DNA of 64,000 nucleotides from Pteria penguin (GCA_035048485.1 CM068590.1:11025329-11089328); one strand, 5' to 3'; positions 13,901 to 28,900 are shown, counted from the stretch's first letter. Numbers and translations are program-made. The notes: a model not told the origin generated them from the sequence alone.

Positions 13901-16900
13901 AGCGAATAATGACTCACAAGGAAGTGAACGCATACCAGCAACACACGATTCTGAAGCTTCTTTTAGATCTGAAAACTCTCTAACGGCAGAAAAAAAGAAA
14001 TGCCCTTGATCTTTTTTTTGAAAAATGTGGAGATAGTCCTATTAAGAAAATTCTAACTGTCTTACGGCAAGACTCGTCAAAAAGAACACAACTAGATTAC
14101 ATAAGGTAGATCTTTTCAGAAGTTTTAAAAGTGCTTACACCTGGTCAGGATGATGTTATTTTTGAAGCTATTTGTGGAGGAAATAGAAAAGAGTTTGTTG
14201 ACATGCTAGAGATAATATGCATGGCCTAAAACAAGTTTCTGATTGGGGTACACAGCGACAAATTCTCTCTTTGGTAGCCACAGATTTTTCATTGAAAGAA
14301 ATTAACAAATATATTCCTGGATGGTCAAAATTCAAGTATACAATGGCAAGTGTTAGACCTGGTCAGAGACTTACACATAACAATTAGCATAGAGAGTGTC
14401 TTTCCAATTTGCAGATTGACCGCTTTTTAGATTTTATCATGTTCTACATGTCATGACAGATATACCTTTTGGAGAAAATCATCTTAAGCTGTCATCAGGC
14501 CAGATAATAGATGTCCCTAGGATTATTTTGAATAGTGTTAGAACTAGGGTTGTAGATCAGTACAGAACTTATTGTATGGAAACAGAGTTTCTTCAATGTG
14601 CAAGTCAAAGTTCCTACATGAGAATTCTCCAGGCTGTTGGTCCTAGTATTTGTAAATGCATGAAAGGTCTTGACAACTATGCAGCTGATGGTGCTAAATC
14701 TTTTGAAGATATTAAGAGAGCTGTTATCACATTAGGAAGGCTTAGCATGGTACTGACTGGGTAGAAGAAAAGCAATAAGCCTAGCAACAGCCAAACAGTA
14801 TCTTAAAATGGAGTACAAGGTAAATATTGAACTATATGCAATTATGAAATGTTGATGTATATAGTAATATCTGTCTGTCTATGTAAATAAAAACTTATTT
14901 AATTTTTTTGTTCGGTCAAGAGAAAATTCATTGGAGTATTAATTTTAACTTAAAGTTGTGTACCCTATAATTCGGTATAATTTTAAAAATTAGGGCATGT
15001 AAAACAAAAACTGTATTTTTCTCGTATGGCTGAAGTTATTAACTTTGCGTTCATAACATTTTTACCCTCAGAGATATCAAAATATAAAGAAAATACTTCG
15101 TGAAAAAAGTGGATATTCCATAAAAATAACCATAACCTGACTTTGCGCATTTAATCAAAACAAACACGATGAAGGGGGCCTCCAAAAGTAGACGATTTCA
15201 GTAAATACTAACTTTAGCAGACTTGAATGCATATTTTAAAATTATTTGTCAGGTTTATTTACCTCGCCCTCCATCAGTGTCTATGATGCGCCGGTGTAAA
15301 GCCGAATAATGACCCCCGTCGAATAATGACCGGGGGTCATTATTCTACATAGAAAAATGACCCCCGGTCATTATTCCACGACCAAGGGGGTCATTATTTG
15401 ACCGTAGAATAAGTGGCACCAGCCCCAAAAATTGCAAACCCCTCGTGAAAAATATTGACCCCCATAGAATAATGACCCCCTACAAACCGACTTGATTTCT
15501 TGATAAATGTTTTCAATGTGTACTTTTTATATATATATACCTTGGTGTACTGAAAGTTCGTGGATATGGTGCATGTTGATGCTTATAATACTTCAGGTAA
15601 TTCTGGTATGCAGTTTTGAGATTATTTTCAACCACCTAATTTTTTCATTGATCACGATCAAGATCCAGATCAAACGAGAAATGGATAAACGAAGTTTTAT
15701 TTCTTAAACAACAATGGTTTCCGAAGCCAAACATCCAAAGGGAGAAATTGGTAGAAAGTTAGGAAATCGGAAGATTTGAGTTGTAAAGCGGTAGGCGAAA
15801 GACTTTTGCCGAAATCGGTAGGGTTAATATGTATGTAATTCTGATTCATAAATTGAATAAACCCGATGACCTTCGAAACCTGGATATCGCCTCATTTTGT
15901 GACTTATCGGATGTTATAATATTTATAACATAAGTAAATTATGTGTTTTAGACCCGTACACGCGTCCTTGGACAAGTCGTTCCGAGTCTTTACATCTACA
16001 GGAGAACTTGGTTCATACCGGAAGTCAAACAATTTTTTCCTAGTGTATTCAGATTATCATCCTGAGATGTTAAAATAAAATGACAATTGAGTTTGCACAC
16101 TTGGTGTGGAAAAAGAGAACTATTTCATCTGTTTAGAGAAGAATGAGATTTCCATAAAGACAGAAGTATAAAACGAAAACCTTTTCCCACGATCCAGGAC
16201 ATTATATAGAATATGCTTAATTAAGGGATAATTTGCATAACTAATTAAAGTGCCTTGTAAATTTGCGTCATTATAATCCTCACTTATGACGTTTTATGGT
16301 TAATACGAGGACCCTACAACACAATATGAAGTCCCCCTCTCTCGAAATGTAAATGGCATTCTGGGACAAGACAATACACATTAAAACCCTGAATCAATCA
16401 GACATTACACCTAATCATGACCTTACCTAAAATGACAATTCTTACCAATTCAGAGAGTGTTCCATAGAACATTTGCGACGGATGCGCCTATTGGTACATA
16501 CTAAACATATATGTCATTGAAAATGTCATCGTTATCCTTTATCTGTTGATAAAGACCGCTTGACCGAAATTTACAAAAAGAGTTTGTTTTTTTTTATACC
16601 CGCCACCGAAGTTGTGGGGGTATACCTGTTTCAACTAGACTGTCCGTCCGTCTGTCTGTGGAAAACGTGGTTTTCTTGCGGTAACTCTTTTACCATTTTA
16701 CATCCATTGATGATACTTCACAAATATATTGCTCATGACCTCAAAAGAGCCCTATTGATTTTGGGGTTAATCGATGAAAGGTCAAGGTCAAACGAAGTGT
16801 CTGTTGAAAAAGTGGTTTCTGCAAGATAAATCTATTACCTTTGGACACCTGGTTATGATACTTCACAACCGGTTAAACACACCATTTGGTTGACACTCGT

Positions 16901-19900
16901 TATATCAAATGACCGTCCTAAGTCGGTACTGTAGTTGTACTAACTAGTATCAAATATTTTTTTTTATGTTTTATATGTTTATTTTATCATTGAATTTCAT
17001 ATTTCAGTGGTAGCCTCCGCCATATACCTGAGCCAGTAACCTTCCCCCTTTCATTTACACATGTGTTGCCCATGATCTCAGGCAATCAATTTTGGGATCA
17101 ATAGGTCAAAGGTCAAGATCAAGGAAGTGGCTGTGAATAGTTATTTCCGCACGATAACTCTACTACTACGAATGGCTTTTTATTCGTGTATACCAATTTT
17201 CGTGGATTGGGCGAAAACAACTTATTTTTGGGGTTCAAAATTCGTGGATATATAAATTTGTCTTTATCAAATATACATAGATTTACTAGTTCGTGGGAAG
17301 AACTATCCACGAAAACCGCAAACACTGGTACCACATGAATATTAGGTCATTCACAGTACCTTTAGACATCCTAATATTTTTTAAATAAAGGCCACAGTCA
17401 AGGTCACAAGGAAAATGGTCTTGGTGCCATTTGAAACTTGTTCACATCCAATACTGATACTTCACTCGCCTGATCAGTTGCTAATCCTCAGGACCGGTCC
17501 TAAGATCACCTGCGACTGATCGTGCGATCAATATTATGGTAATCGCATGACCAATCGTGCCACATGTCGTGCGATGACCTACCACCGATCGTAAATTAAT
17601 CGCAGTATGCGATTACCTTTTGAGATCGTAACAAACATCGACGATCGATCGCAATGTCATCAAATTTCCATCAATCGTACGATATAGAAATCGTACGATC
17701 CGGTGTCACTGGGGCTTTAGCTGCTTCGAAGTTTGAAATGAAATACAGTCTCGAATCAAAGTCCCATGATAGCTAGCTCTCCAATTTGAGTACAATTATA
17801 AAAAAAAATGGAGCTTGAAAGAGTGTTTAAGTCTCTAGCATTTGCTAAAAAAAATCTTAAAATTTGGCGGAGCTATTTTAGGAAACTTACAAAAAAATGC
17901 AAATATGGCTCCTCAAAGCAATGAATATGAATTTGGAGTTCTGCATGTAAATCACATGTGCTTGCAATAATTTAAAATCCATCTATTTGCAATCCAATGC
18001 ATCTTCAGCGAGCTTAAAGAAACATTCGAATAGATTTTGTTCATGTAAGGATCAGTGTAGTGCCTATAGAATTTGGTATATTATCATCATGTTTTGTGCG
18101 CATGTTTTTGCATCTTTGGTTAAAATACGAGTCCATGAAATATAGAAATAGTAACCGAATGATTTGTAGCCAATCGTGGTTCAAATGTGTAAACACTAGT
18201 GCTGATCATAAAATCGGAGTACCCCTACCCACCCACACCAATCTTGCATTTATCTTAAAAGGTTTTATGAAAATTTTGCTAGATTCTTTTGTATTTTGTA
18301 TCATTTTATCAATTAACTCTTTGCATTGGTTGCATGACTGAATCCGTTATGGTATAGATTTGTGTGTTTTTCCATGATATTAGATGATGTAATCATAATG
18401 CAAATACGAAAACAACGATTTTTGTTAAAAAAAGATGCGACGATGTTCCGATTGTAGATGTTCATACTTGATACATTTGCTTATCTGGAGATGCAAATAT
18501 GCTTGAACCAAAATCGTAGGTCGAAGATCAAGGTCACTATATTGACTCTCTTGCAAAATGTTTGTTCGAGCTATATATTTCAGTTGTATAAATGAGTAAT
18601 GATCGTGCTAGGTATATTTGTTCCTTTTTAGTTATCGATGTGTCATGACCTTGAACAAAGGTCACTATTAACTCTTTTGTAAAATTCTTGTGTATGTGAT
18701 ATCTTTCAGTTGTATGAATTGGTAATAATCATACATGTACTTGGTACATTTTTTCCCATGGAGATGCCAATGTGCCATGACCTTGAACCAAAATTGTAGG
18801 TCAAAGGTCAAGGTAACTATTGCATAATTCTTGTCCAGTGTATATCTGTTACTTGTATGAATGGGTATATATCATTTTCGGTATATTTGTTCCTTTAAGT
18901 ATGCTAGTGTGTTATGAACGTGTATCAAGGTCGTGTGCGAAAGGTCAAGGTCACAACCTTATTGTCAAGATCCTGTTAGAACATTTGATATTCAATTTGA
19001 GCATACAAAATATTGTTGCCACGGGGTATTATTCCCGTCAGCATAGTGATTCAAAGACTTATCATGTTCTGGAAAATACCAAATATTATTAAGTACAATA
19101 TAGGGTCATTTTTCTATGGGGGTCATTTTCCTATAGATCGAACATGTAGAAAAATGACTCCCTGGGTATTTATTCTACGATTTTGACTCATTATTCTACG
19201 GCTAGGGAGTCATTTTTCTACGTAGAATAATGACCTATCCGGTCATAATTCGACGGGGGTCATTATTCGGCTTTACACCGGCTTCCGAATTAGATCACGT
19301 GAAAAGTTGGTTCTAAACATTCTGTTTACAAACATCGCATTTTAGACAGCCATATTTCACTTAATACGACGAATTTGATCACAAGATTTGCAAGGGTCCC
19401 TTTTTAATATGTTTTAGGCTTATATGTATAATCAAAACAATTTAGACTAAATTAATCTATAATATGCATTGTACTAGCGAACATAGGGTATACAGCTTTA
19501 AGTGGTGTTTTGGGGTTTTTTCTGTGTCTTATTTCAGATGCATATATCAAACCAGTCTGAAGTTGCTGAACATTGCTGCCAATATGCCTTGGGCATTGGA
19601 TAAAGAGAATTTGACATTTCATGTGATCACTTGCACATCACATCATGTAACAACTGTATTGGCCTTGTGAATGTTTTGAAGTCGGTAGATAATGCCTTTA
19701 ATTCAGAACAAATAGTATTTGAATCTGATGATCAGAGGGACAACATTCAGTACAGTCTAATTCAGGTATAAAAATACCTCCCAAAATCTCATTTTCATCT
19801 AAAGTTCATTTTCGTGTTGTTTGCAAAGCATAACGGCACATACATGTAGGGATCACTTTGTCTGACTTTCTGTCACTCTTTTTAATATCTTTTTACAGGG

Positions 19901-22900
19901 AAGCGATAGGGCTTTGCTACTTCACATGTGTATTACTTATAACAGGACCTTGTGTACCATGCCAAAAGTTTTTATCTTGTGCCCTTGACCTTGAAATCTT
20001 ATAAGGTGAAAACTTGTGAAAAGTGATTCGACACTCATGTTCCTCAGAACAGGACACTATGGTTTTTTTAGCTTGTTATCTTAGGTGTGTTTGATGTCAA
20101 CTTAAACATGAGTAATAATTTTTACTTAACATTGATACTTCCCAATGCATTCATAACTAAGCAGATCTTTCAGTTGATTCAATAGATTTGGAACTTGAAT
20201 TGGAAGTTAATGTACTTTTAAATCTAAAGGAGGGGATATAGTAACACCACCGTCCGTGTGTATGTATATATGTGTATGTGTGTTTGTTCGCTTGTCCGGG
20301 CCATAACTTTTAACGCCTTGATGGATTTCAATAATATTAAACAGGTTTGTTGCTTACATCTCGAGGAAGTGTCATGATCTTGTCTCAGGGTCAAATTCTC
20401 AAGGTCAAGGTCACAATGGGTTTGAATGGTAAAAAATTGATTGAATTGTATGCAACGTGAAGGGATGCTACGCTTAGCGTTGCTCTTGTTACTGGTAGTA
20501 TTTTGCCAATATGAGCAACAATTTTCTAAAACATAATATTCTACATCAAAAATTTTAAATGTTTTAGGGTCGTAACGCCATGCCATTGAAGAATGGAAGA
20601 AGCGTATATTGAGATCAGTGAACCAGGATCTAGTACGTTTTGACACCCTTCACAATTAACAGAAAATGAGATTTACATAGAACGTGATTGGGCCATGAAT
20701 TTTCTTCCAATGGTGTTCAGGTTAGGCATTTCATTGATTTCCTTAATAATGATCTATAAATATTCCTGTGTTTCTTTACCAGGATTTTTTAATTCATAGT
20801 ATTACAGAGTTTTGCCGAGGTTGTAATGAATTCTATGTTGGAAGAATTTTTGACTTTTTGAACTAGACAATCTAGATAAGCCTAATTAAAGGAAATATGC
20901 AAAATCAGTAGGCTAAACTTGATGAACACCCATCTTTCCATCCTTCACATTTCAGAGAGTCACAATGAAAATGGTTTGCCAAAAGAAGTATTAACTCGCA
21001 TATAAGTGTCGGAAGTTTTTTTTTATTGGAAAAGGAAATATAAATTATACAGTGGTCCATCTCTTTGACAATGCAACACAAGATGCCCTCACATCGAATG
21101 CCATTCTTCTTGATACACTGAGGAGGCTGCATATGACAAACCCTAAAATAACAAAGGCTTTCTAAGATCTCACAATGCAGGCTGTTTCCAAAGCTATTCA
21201 TCAATATTTGGTGTAAAAGCAGTAAATAGTGAGAGCCCTTTGGAGGTGGATCGAAATGATTTTGCTGATCCTCAAGGAGGAAAATCAATTTGTGATGGCA
21301 GAACAGCTCACTTGAAATATACTGTTAGAAAATATGTGAATGAAGGCAATGATGTAAGAATTGCATCAGAGTTTCTCGATGCACTCAAGAAAAGCAACAC
21401 AACTAATACATCTGTTGTAGAAGCATTCGGGCTACCAAGCGAAGTCCAAGGCCCAAAAGATTTAAAGCAGTGTCCTCTCAAAAATATCACACGTTTGTAT
21501 AACTTTTTATTCCAAGATAAAGGAATTTAAGTTTGGAGACAGTATGGGATTGGAAGTGGAGATAATATTTCATATGAGTTATGCTCTGATCAAGAAAGCC
21601 TTGAAAGTACTTGACGTTTTTGACTAACCTTCAAATCCAAGATTAGAAAATCCAAAAGAAATGAAAGATTTCAATCTACAATCAGTACATGATGAAACAG
21701 AAGATGAAGATAGTATTGAAAAAAATTAATGTTTTCATGCACAGAACCTCAATGTAAAGCAACCTTTTCTAAGTATGGGAATCTGATGCACCATATGGAT
21801 ATAGCAAATCACTCTCTCATGAAAAAAGGATTACCACTCTCGGATAGATCTATACTAAATTACTCATTCAAGATTGAACAGAAAGTTGCCACCAGACCAC
21901 ATTTCGACTCCATATGCTGCCAAACACTGTCTACATCATTGTCAAAAGGTTGGGCATTAAACAGCAAGATAAAGATAAAAAGATACAACGAGAATCAAAA
22001 GCAATTTCTATAACAGAAATTTGACCAAGGTGAAAGGATTGGCCTGAAATGTGACTCAGAAGAGGTGTCAAATGAAATGAGAACTGTAAGAAACAAAGAA
22101 GGAAGGAGATTTTTTGTCTGTTGATGAATTTTTATCTGCCAATCAAATTGCCAGTTATTTCAGCAGGCTGTGTTTACTTAAGAGAAAACGGTCTCACGAA
22201 GACCTTCAAGAAGAAGACTTTGAAGCTGCTAAATTTGAAAATCCTTATCAAAATTTCTTTAAGACAGCAATAACTACAATTATATTTGATATCAAGTAAC
22301 CGTACAAGGAACGTTATGACCATTTTTATGCCCCGGATCTATTAGAAACCAGACCTCTAATTCGCTCCCATTTACTGATTAGTCGCGATTATCAGAAACG
22401 ACAAGCGGTTTTAATCAGATTGAATTTGGGGGGGGGGATTATTTTTGTACTGTCTGTGTGTTCGTTTGTCTGTCTGTTATCAACATTAACCTTTGCTATA
22501 ACTTTTGAACTGTGAAGGGATAAAAACTTCATATTTGACATGCTTACTCACCTAATGAAGCCCTTTCAAGTAATGCCAAGGTTGATGACCTTTTGACCTT
22601 GACAATGACATTCATGCTAAAAATAATTCTTTGCACTTTGGTGCCGCCGGGAGCATTAGTGTTTCAAGAACACAACTTGTTATTATCTGAAAATCATAAT
22701 TACCGGTATATCTTTTTTCCTGGGGGATGTAAATCAATCTTATCTATGCCATTATGTACATGAATCAAAGAAAGGGGATCTATTGTACCACATTTATATG
22801 ATGTTTTTGTTTTACTTTCAAATTATTCCACAAGCAAATCATTTTATTTATTTTTTGTTTTTGCTGATAAGCTATACATGTACATGTATATATTAGTCAA

Positions 22901-25900
22901 GTTCCAGATAAATAGCTTTTTATAAATTAAATTTGTAAAAATTATGCATTACTTTTTAACTCAAAACTTTGATAAAGATTGAAGCATTTGTTTTGCAAAT
23001 ATGAAATTAATTTATCTATTAGAATCACATTGGGTGTAGTATTATGGTTCTCATTGATAAAAATGATTTTATTGTTTTTTTGGTTTTTTTTTTTTTTTTG
23101 TTTTTTTTTCACTTGATGATCTTCTCTATTTTCTGAAATTGATTTCTAAACTAACTTATATAAACCTGCTGATTTTTGGCTTTAAAATACCTACTTACAT
23201 TCAAATACATGTATATACAGTATTTTAATTTTCATGTTTGTGGTTGATAAATAAAAGATAATTCCTTTATTTAATGTTACTTTGCAACATACTTTTTATA
23301 CACCAGTCACAAGACGGGATGTATTATGTTATGGCGTTGTCTGTCAGTCCGTGTGTCCGTCCGTCCGGGGTCAGGTTTTTCCGAACTTTTCTCTGCAGTC
23401 TTATAAGATATTGGATTGAAACTTGGCACATAACTTTATATCAACGAGTGTCAGTACCAGTTTGCATTTGGGTATGATTGTTTTGGTTTTGTCAGAGTTA
23501 CGGCCCTTGAACTTAGAAATTTTCAAGGATTTTACAGTTTTCCAGACTTTTTCTGCAGTCTTTAAAGGTATTGGATTAAAATTTCTAATATTATTTTATG
23601 TCATTGAGGGTCAGTGCTAGTCCACAGTTGGGTATGATTGCTTTGGTTTTGCCAGAGTTATGGCCCTTGAAATTAGAAATTTTCAAAGATTTTACATTTT
23701 GTCTGGACTTTTTTTCTGCAGTCTTACTAATTCTAAAGGTATTAGATTAAAACTTGGTATATTACTTTATTTCATTGAGGGTCAGTACCAATTAGCATTT
23801 GGGTATGGGATTTGCTAGTTGTGCCCCTTGAACTTAGATATTTTCAAGGATTTTACAGTATTCCGGATTTCTTTATGCACTGTTTCAAGGTATTGGATTG
23901 TAACTTGGCCATTCATTCAACTTGGTCCCCTTCAAGCTAAACGACGGACGTATTATGCCATGCTAGGCGTTGCTCTTGGAAGAAACTTATTTGACTCTTT
24001 TATATATAGTTCTTTTTATATGCATTTTCATAGCAGGGACTGTAGAATACATGTTATGAATTGGGGCAGCCTTGGTGTAGTGGTTAAGCGCTTCGCTTGC
24101 GGCGCCAACGATCCGGGTTCGATTCCCGGATTGCGCCACTATGTTTAAGAGGTTGGTAACCTCCTGCTTAATATAACTGAAATATGGTTGAAAGCGACGT
24201 AAAACACCAATCAACCAACCAACCAACATGTTATGGATTTGTATGTTGCTAATTGATATTAAATAAGAATAATTCATGCATATCATACATGAAGATATAA
24301 TCTACTCGTAAGATAAACAGCAACGTTGATTTTCTGTATAAATCCATTGAAGTTCAAAATTTTTTGCTTTTATGAAGTTATTGAATTTTGCAATGTTTTT
24401 ATTGGCTCACCTGAGCCTAAAGCTCAAGTGACTTTTAGTTCTAGTGCGTCGTCCGTCCGTCGTTAACTTTTTCACATTTTCGACTTCTCTGGAACTGCTT
24501 TGCAGATTTGGATCAAACTTTGTATATATATGATGTACTCAAGGTCCCCTTCTAAAATTGTGTTCGGGATCTAGATTCCCTAAGAGATGGATCAAGGGTG
24601 GGACCGAATGTGCCCATAACGGCACCCCTCTTCAAAATTCTTCCCCTCCAGAACCAGTGGATAAATGGGGAAACTAATTCCATTTCAACAATCTATAAAG
24701 ATAGGTCATCAAAAATTGTGTTCGGGGTTAAAGATCTGTAAAATAGAAATGTACGAGTTTTTGACGTGTTTCTGTAATTTCAATGCAAAAAAGTGTCATG
24801 TTTTTAGTTAGTTGATATTGATGATTTCTTAATGACTATTTTAATCATAACTATGGTAAGGAATATTATCGTGAAAGAATTTTGTCAATATCTCAATTTT
24901 TGGACTTCCAAAAAAAAGGGGGGGGGGAGAGTGGGTTTGGCCATTTTCACCTTTTTCTGCAAAACTGTCAAAAGGATTTTAATAAACCTTAGTAGAAGTA
25001 AATCACCTATGATCCCCTTCAAATTCTGTTGCTTTCGTCTAGACCTCTTTACAGGTGGCGCCACCATAGTCAAAAGTAGGTAAAAAACAGTACCCTTCTT
25101 TTTCATACTGGCTGTACACAGAAAAACAGAATGCATAGAAATGATCTAGAGGGATGAGTGAAGTCATTGTGGTTCCCTTCCAAAATCAAATGTTAGAATT
25201 GTTTTGTCGACATTTGTTTGGACTTAGTGATTTCAATTTAGAAAAGTGTGATATTTCCTAGTTAATTGATAATGATGATTTCTTATGGACTATTGTGATC
25301 ATAATTATGGTTAGGAATGTTACTTTGAAAGAATTTTAACATTATCTAAATATCTGGATTTTCTATGAGTTTTTGAAGACTTCTTCACATTTTTAACTTC
25401 TGCCGTTATACCACATGGAAGATTTTAATGAAACATGGTATACATGAAGTAATATAGGTCCTCTATCAATTTTGTACATTTCATCCAAATTGGTCAACAG
25501 ATAATGCAACCATGTCTAAAACCTAGTTCTCAATGGTACATATACCATTTGCTAATTAAAATATGGAGAGTAGCGGTTCAAATCCAGCTGTGGTCAATTT
25601 TTTGTTCATTTCTTTACACATCTTATTAAGTTTTTATGTGTTTTTCAATACTCAACATATAAAATTAAGTCGTTTTAAGTTGGATCTAAACAATGTTTGA
25701 AACAATTGTTGTTCATGACCCAGACTTGAAATCAGTCAACAAAAGGCCCCACCTAAAGAAAATGACTAACTTGTTGCCCTGAAATACATATTGCAGAGAC
25801 AAAGCAAATGCTTAATATCAAAATCACCTAAATGGATGTGCAAAAAGTGGGTTTTTTTTATTCTGGTCTGAAATAAAATTTGACATATATTCAACATTTG

Positions 25901-28900
25901 TGTTGACTAAGTCACAGTAATTGAAAAATAAATAAATTCTTACGTCCTGCATGACTGATCATCTAGGTACTCAGGTGAGCGATATAGGCCCAATTCGGCC
26001 TCTTGTTTTTAAAGTTCTTTCAACTTCTATAACAATGTCTCAGTTTATATTTCATTAATGAATTAATTTATTTTTTCAACAATAAATCATTAAAATGATT
26101 GCAAATTGCTGATATAAAAAGAAATCTAACATAGATACATGTATTGTTCGCATGAACTGTATGCACGCTTTACTGTGTTGTCTGATAATTACCATAGCTA
26201 ATAATTTATTAAATTATTGTGATTTTCAAATATAAGAATACTTTGTTTTAAAGAATTGTAATGATTATTTCAAAATAATGTTCATTATAATATATATCAT
26301 AATTACATAACAGTTGAAACTTAGAAAAAATCCTGTTTTTATTAAAAACTTATAGTGTTTCCATGGTGATAAAATGAGTAAATGATATTGGACTCAAAAA
26401 TTTGGGATTTTTATAATTTACAATATAATTTATGATTTTTAAAGACATATCCTAACATTTCCTTTAAACAATTTAGACTTTGGATTTTTCATGATTTTGA
26501 TGATGTTATTTAACAAACGCTCATCAAAGCTTACCCAATTTTCTTTTACCAATTAATCATTTATGCTAGAAATGTTTAAGTTACAGTATATTGATACCTA
26601 TCTTGTATTTGGATTTTAGTATATGGCAAGCTAAAGTTTAGACTTTTTTTTCCATTTTTCTCAATATAGATATAAGTACTACATTTGGTTGCTATAGCAA
26701 CAGTTTTGAAATAAAAGAAAATAGAAAAAGTTTTATATTTTCATAGAGCAAGAGATGAATTTCATTAATCCATTATCAAAAAAGAGATAAATGAATTAAT
26801 CTAAAAGTCTTGACCAATCAAAAACAACCCATTTTCATTGATCTTCAATGGGAATTTAGCAAGTTTTGTTATAGGGAAACTTTGTTGCCATGGAAACCAA
26901 TTAAGATATATAAAAACAGTTATTTGTCAAATTATAAGGTATGTACAAGGTAATGGATCATTTATTAACACTTTGATCAAAAATAATTTTTGACTTTCCA
27001 AGTGAAGCTAAGTGCTTGCTGACTTAGCCTCTTAACTATTTCAAATCAAATTATAGTTTCCAATACTCCGAGATATTAACATTTAATATATTCAAATACA
27101 CAAACATGTGCTTCAGATAGATCTGGATCTTTACCCAGCAATGTCTAGGATTCATGTGTTAGACCTTCTATCAATTATGCAATACCATCCACTTTCTAAT
27201 GAACAAACATTATGTGCAAATTATCAGTACTGATCATTAAATTCTTGGGATTAATATTGATACCAAATATGATCTTCGAATAGGAGTACTTTTGAAACGT
27301 TTGAAAGGGATTCCATGAAAAATTAATAAAGACTTTTTCACAAATTTTGTCTGAACTAATTTCTAGCATAATCTACGACGTGAATAGAATACAGATAACC
27401 ACACCCACACTTCAGTGAGATTTGGCTATGTTCCAAGCAACCAATATGGTTCTTAAAAATATTCGACTTTCCAAAACATAATTAAAACCATCCACTTTAT
27501 TATTTACATTTTATCCCCAATTTAACGCTAAGACGAAACAAATTATTTGATTGCATTGATACGCATTGCGATCTCCTGATTGCAGAGTTGTTTTTGTAAT
27601 CGAATAAAAGAGATTTCATGCATTGACTTCAAAAATGAAATCTCTGTAGATTGATCAATTGACTGGAAATGCAATGAAGACGGCACGATCCCTCAACAGC
27701 GAACCACTCTCCCTAATCTCATGGGATGATCTTCTCTGTTCAAAAGGCACAAACATTCCGACAAGTTTGATATTTCGAATGAGAAATCAAGATATCTTAA
27801 CGATGTATTTACACAGATAAGACATAATTTGAAAAATCATTTAGTGACATTTATAAACCTGAGTTCAGTGAAATAACGCATAAATACCTAAAACTGAAAC
27901 GATTTGCTTTCACAAAAATGAAACAATTGCTTCTTACTCACTTTGTTCCTTGCATTAACATCCGCTTTCATGTCGAAAAGCAGCTTTATAACATCCGAAT
28001 GATTATGTTTTGCTGCTACGTAAAGAGGTGTCCAATCATTCTGCATAGTAAAACAGAATAGTGAATATATTTAAGGTTTTCAAATCAAATTATAATTTCC
28101 AATACTCCGAGATATTAACAAATTTCAATACACACACATGTACTTCAGATATTCTGGATATTTATCCAGTAATGTATAGGATTCCTACATATGTTCGACC
28201 TTCTATCAATTATGCAATACCATCCACATTCTAATGAACAAACACTATGTGCAAATCATCAGTACGGATCATCAAATTCTTGGGATTAATACTGATACCA
28301 AATGTGATCTTCGAATAGGAGTACTTCTGAAACGTTTGAAAGGGATTCCGTGAAAAATGAATAAAGACTTTTTCAGTAATCCTTTCTGAACTAATCTCTT
28401 GCATAATCTACGACGTGAACAGAATACAGATAACCACACCAACACTTCCGTGAGATTTGGCTATGTTCCGAGCAACCGAAATGGTTCTTTCAAATGTTCG
28501 ACTTTCCAAAAATGTATTGAAACCATCCACTTTATAATTTACATGATTTATCTCCAATTTAACGCGAAACAAATTATGTCATTGCATTGATAGTAATTGG
28601 GACAGTGATTGCGAAGTTCTTTTCGTAATTGAATAAAAGAGATAAAAAATCTGTAGATTGATCAAATGACTGGGAATGGAATGAAGACTCTACGTTCCCT
28701 CTAGAAAGGATTTCTTTCCTTAATCCTATGATACAGACTTCTCGGTTGAAAAGGCACAGACACTCTTACATCTTTGATATTTTCAATGAGAAATCAAAGT
28801 ATATTAACGATATATTTACGCATATTAGACGTAATTTGAAACATCATTTAGTGACAATTATAAACTGAATTTCGGTGAAATATAGCACAAACAACTAAAT

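Larger units (their letters stand above)
15290..19282. mobile_element. 4.0-kb element with long inverted ends made of GGGGGTCATTATTC repeats
   Basis: The left end GCCGGTGTAAAGCCGAATAA and the right end are reverse complements over about 44 bp with a single mismatch. Further in, both arms (15290-15485 and 19100-19282) are built from short, alternately oriented GAATAATGACCCCC units, so each arm can also fold on itself. The element sits in what would be the intron between two exons of the decayed gene (14819 and 19538). No transposase is visible inside; the interior holds other repeats, including a Penelope 3' fragment. A target duplication is not clear (flanks GATGC and TTCCG), so I do not name a superfamily. 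Confidence 0.65.

Noticed and set aside
20224..20646. 140-residue minus-strand open frame
   Set aside because: It overlaps a dispersed repeat and the reverse of a real family exon (20568-20720), so it is a shadow frame.
20905..21288. 127-residue minus-strand open frame
   Set aside because: It is the reverse of the RNase-H-like family segment on the plus strand.
24062..24140. A functional tRNA gene at the SINE head (also at 63150-63225)
   Set aside because: A and B boxes are present, but the rest does not fold as a clean cloverleaf, and a SINE body, tail and target duplication follow.
23987..24286. 99-residue minus-strand open frame (and 63030-63456 frames)
   Set aside because: Reverse-strand translation of the tRNA-derived SINE; the similar protein pieces at both sites follow from the shared SINE.
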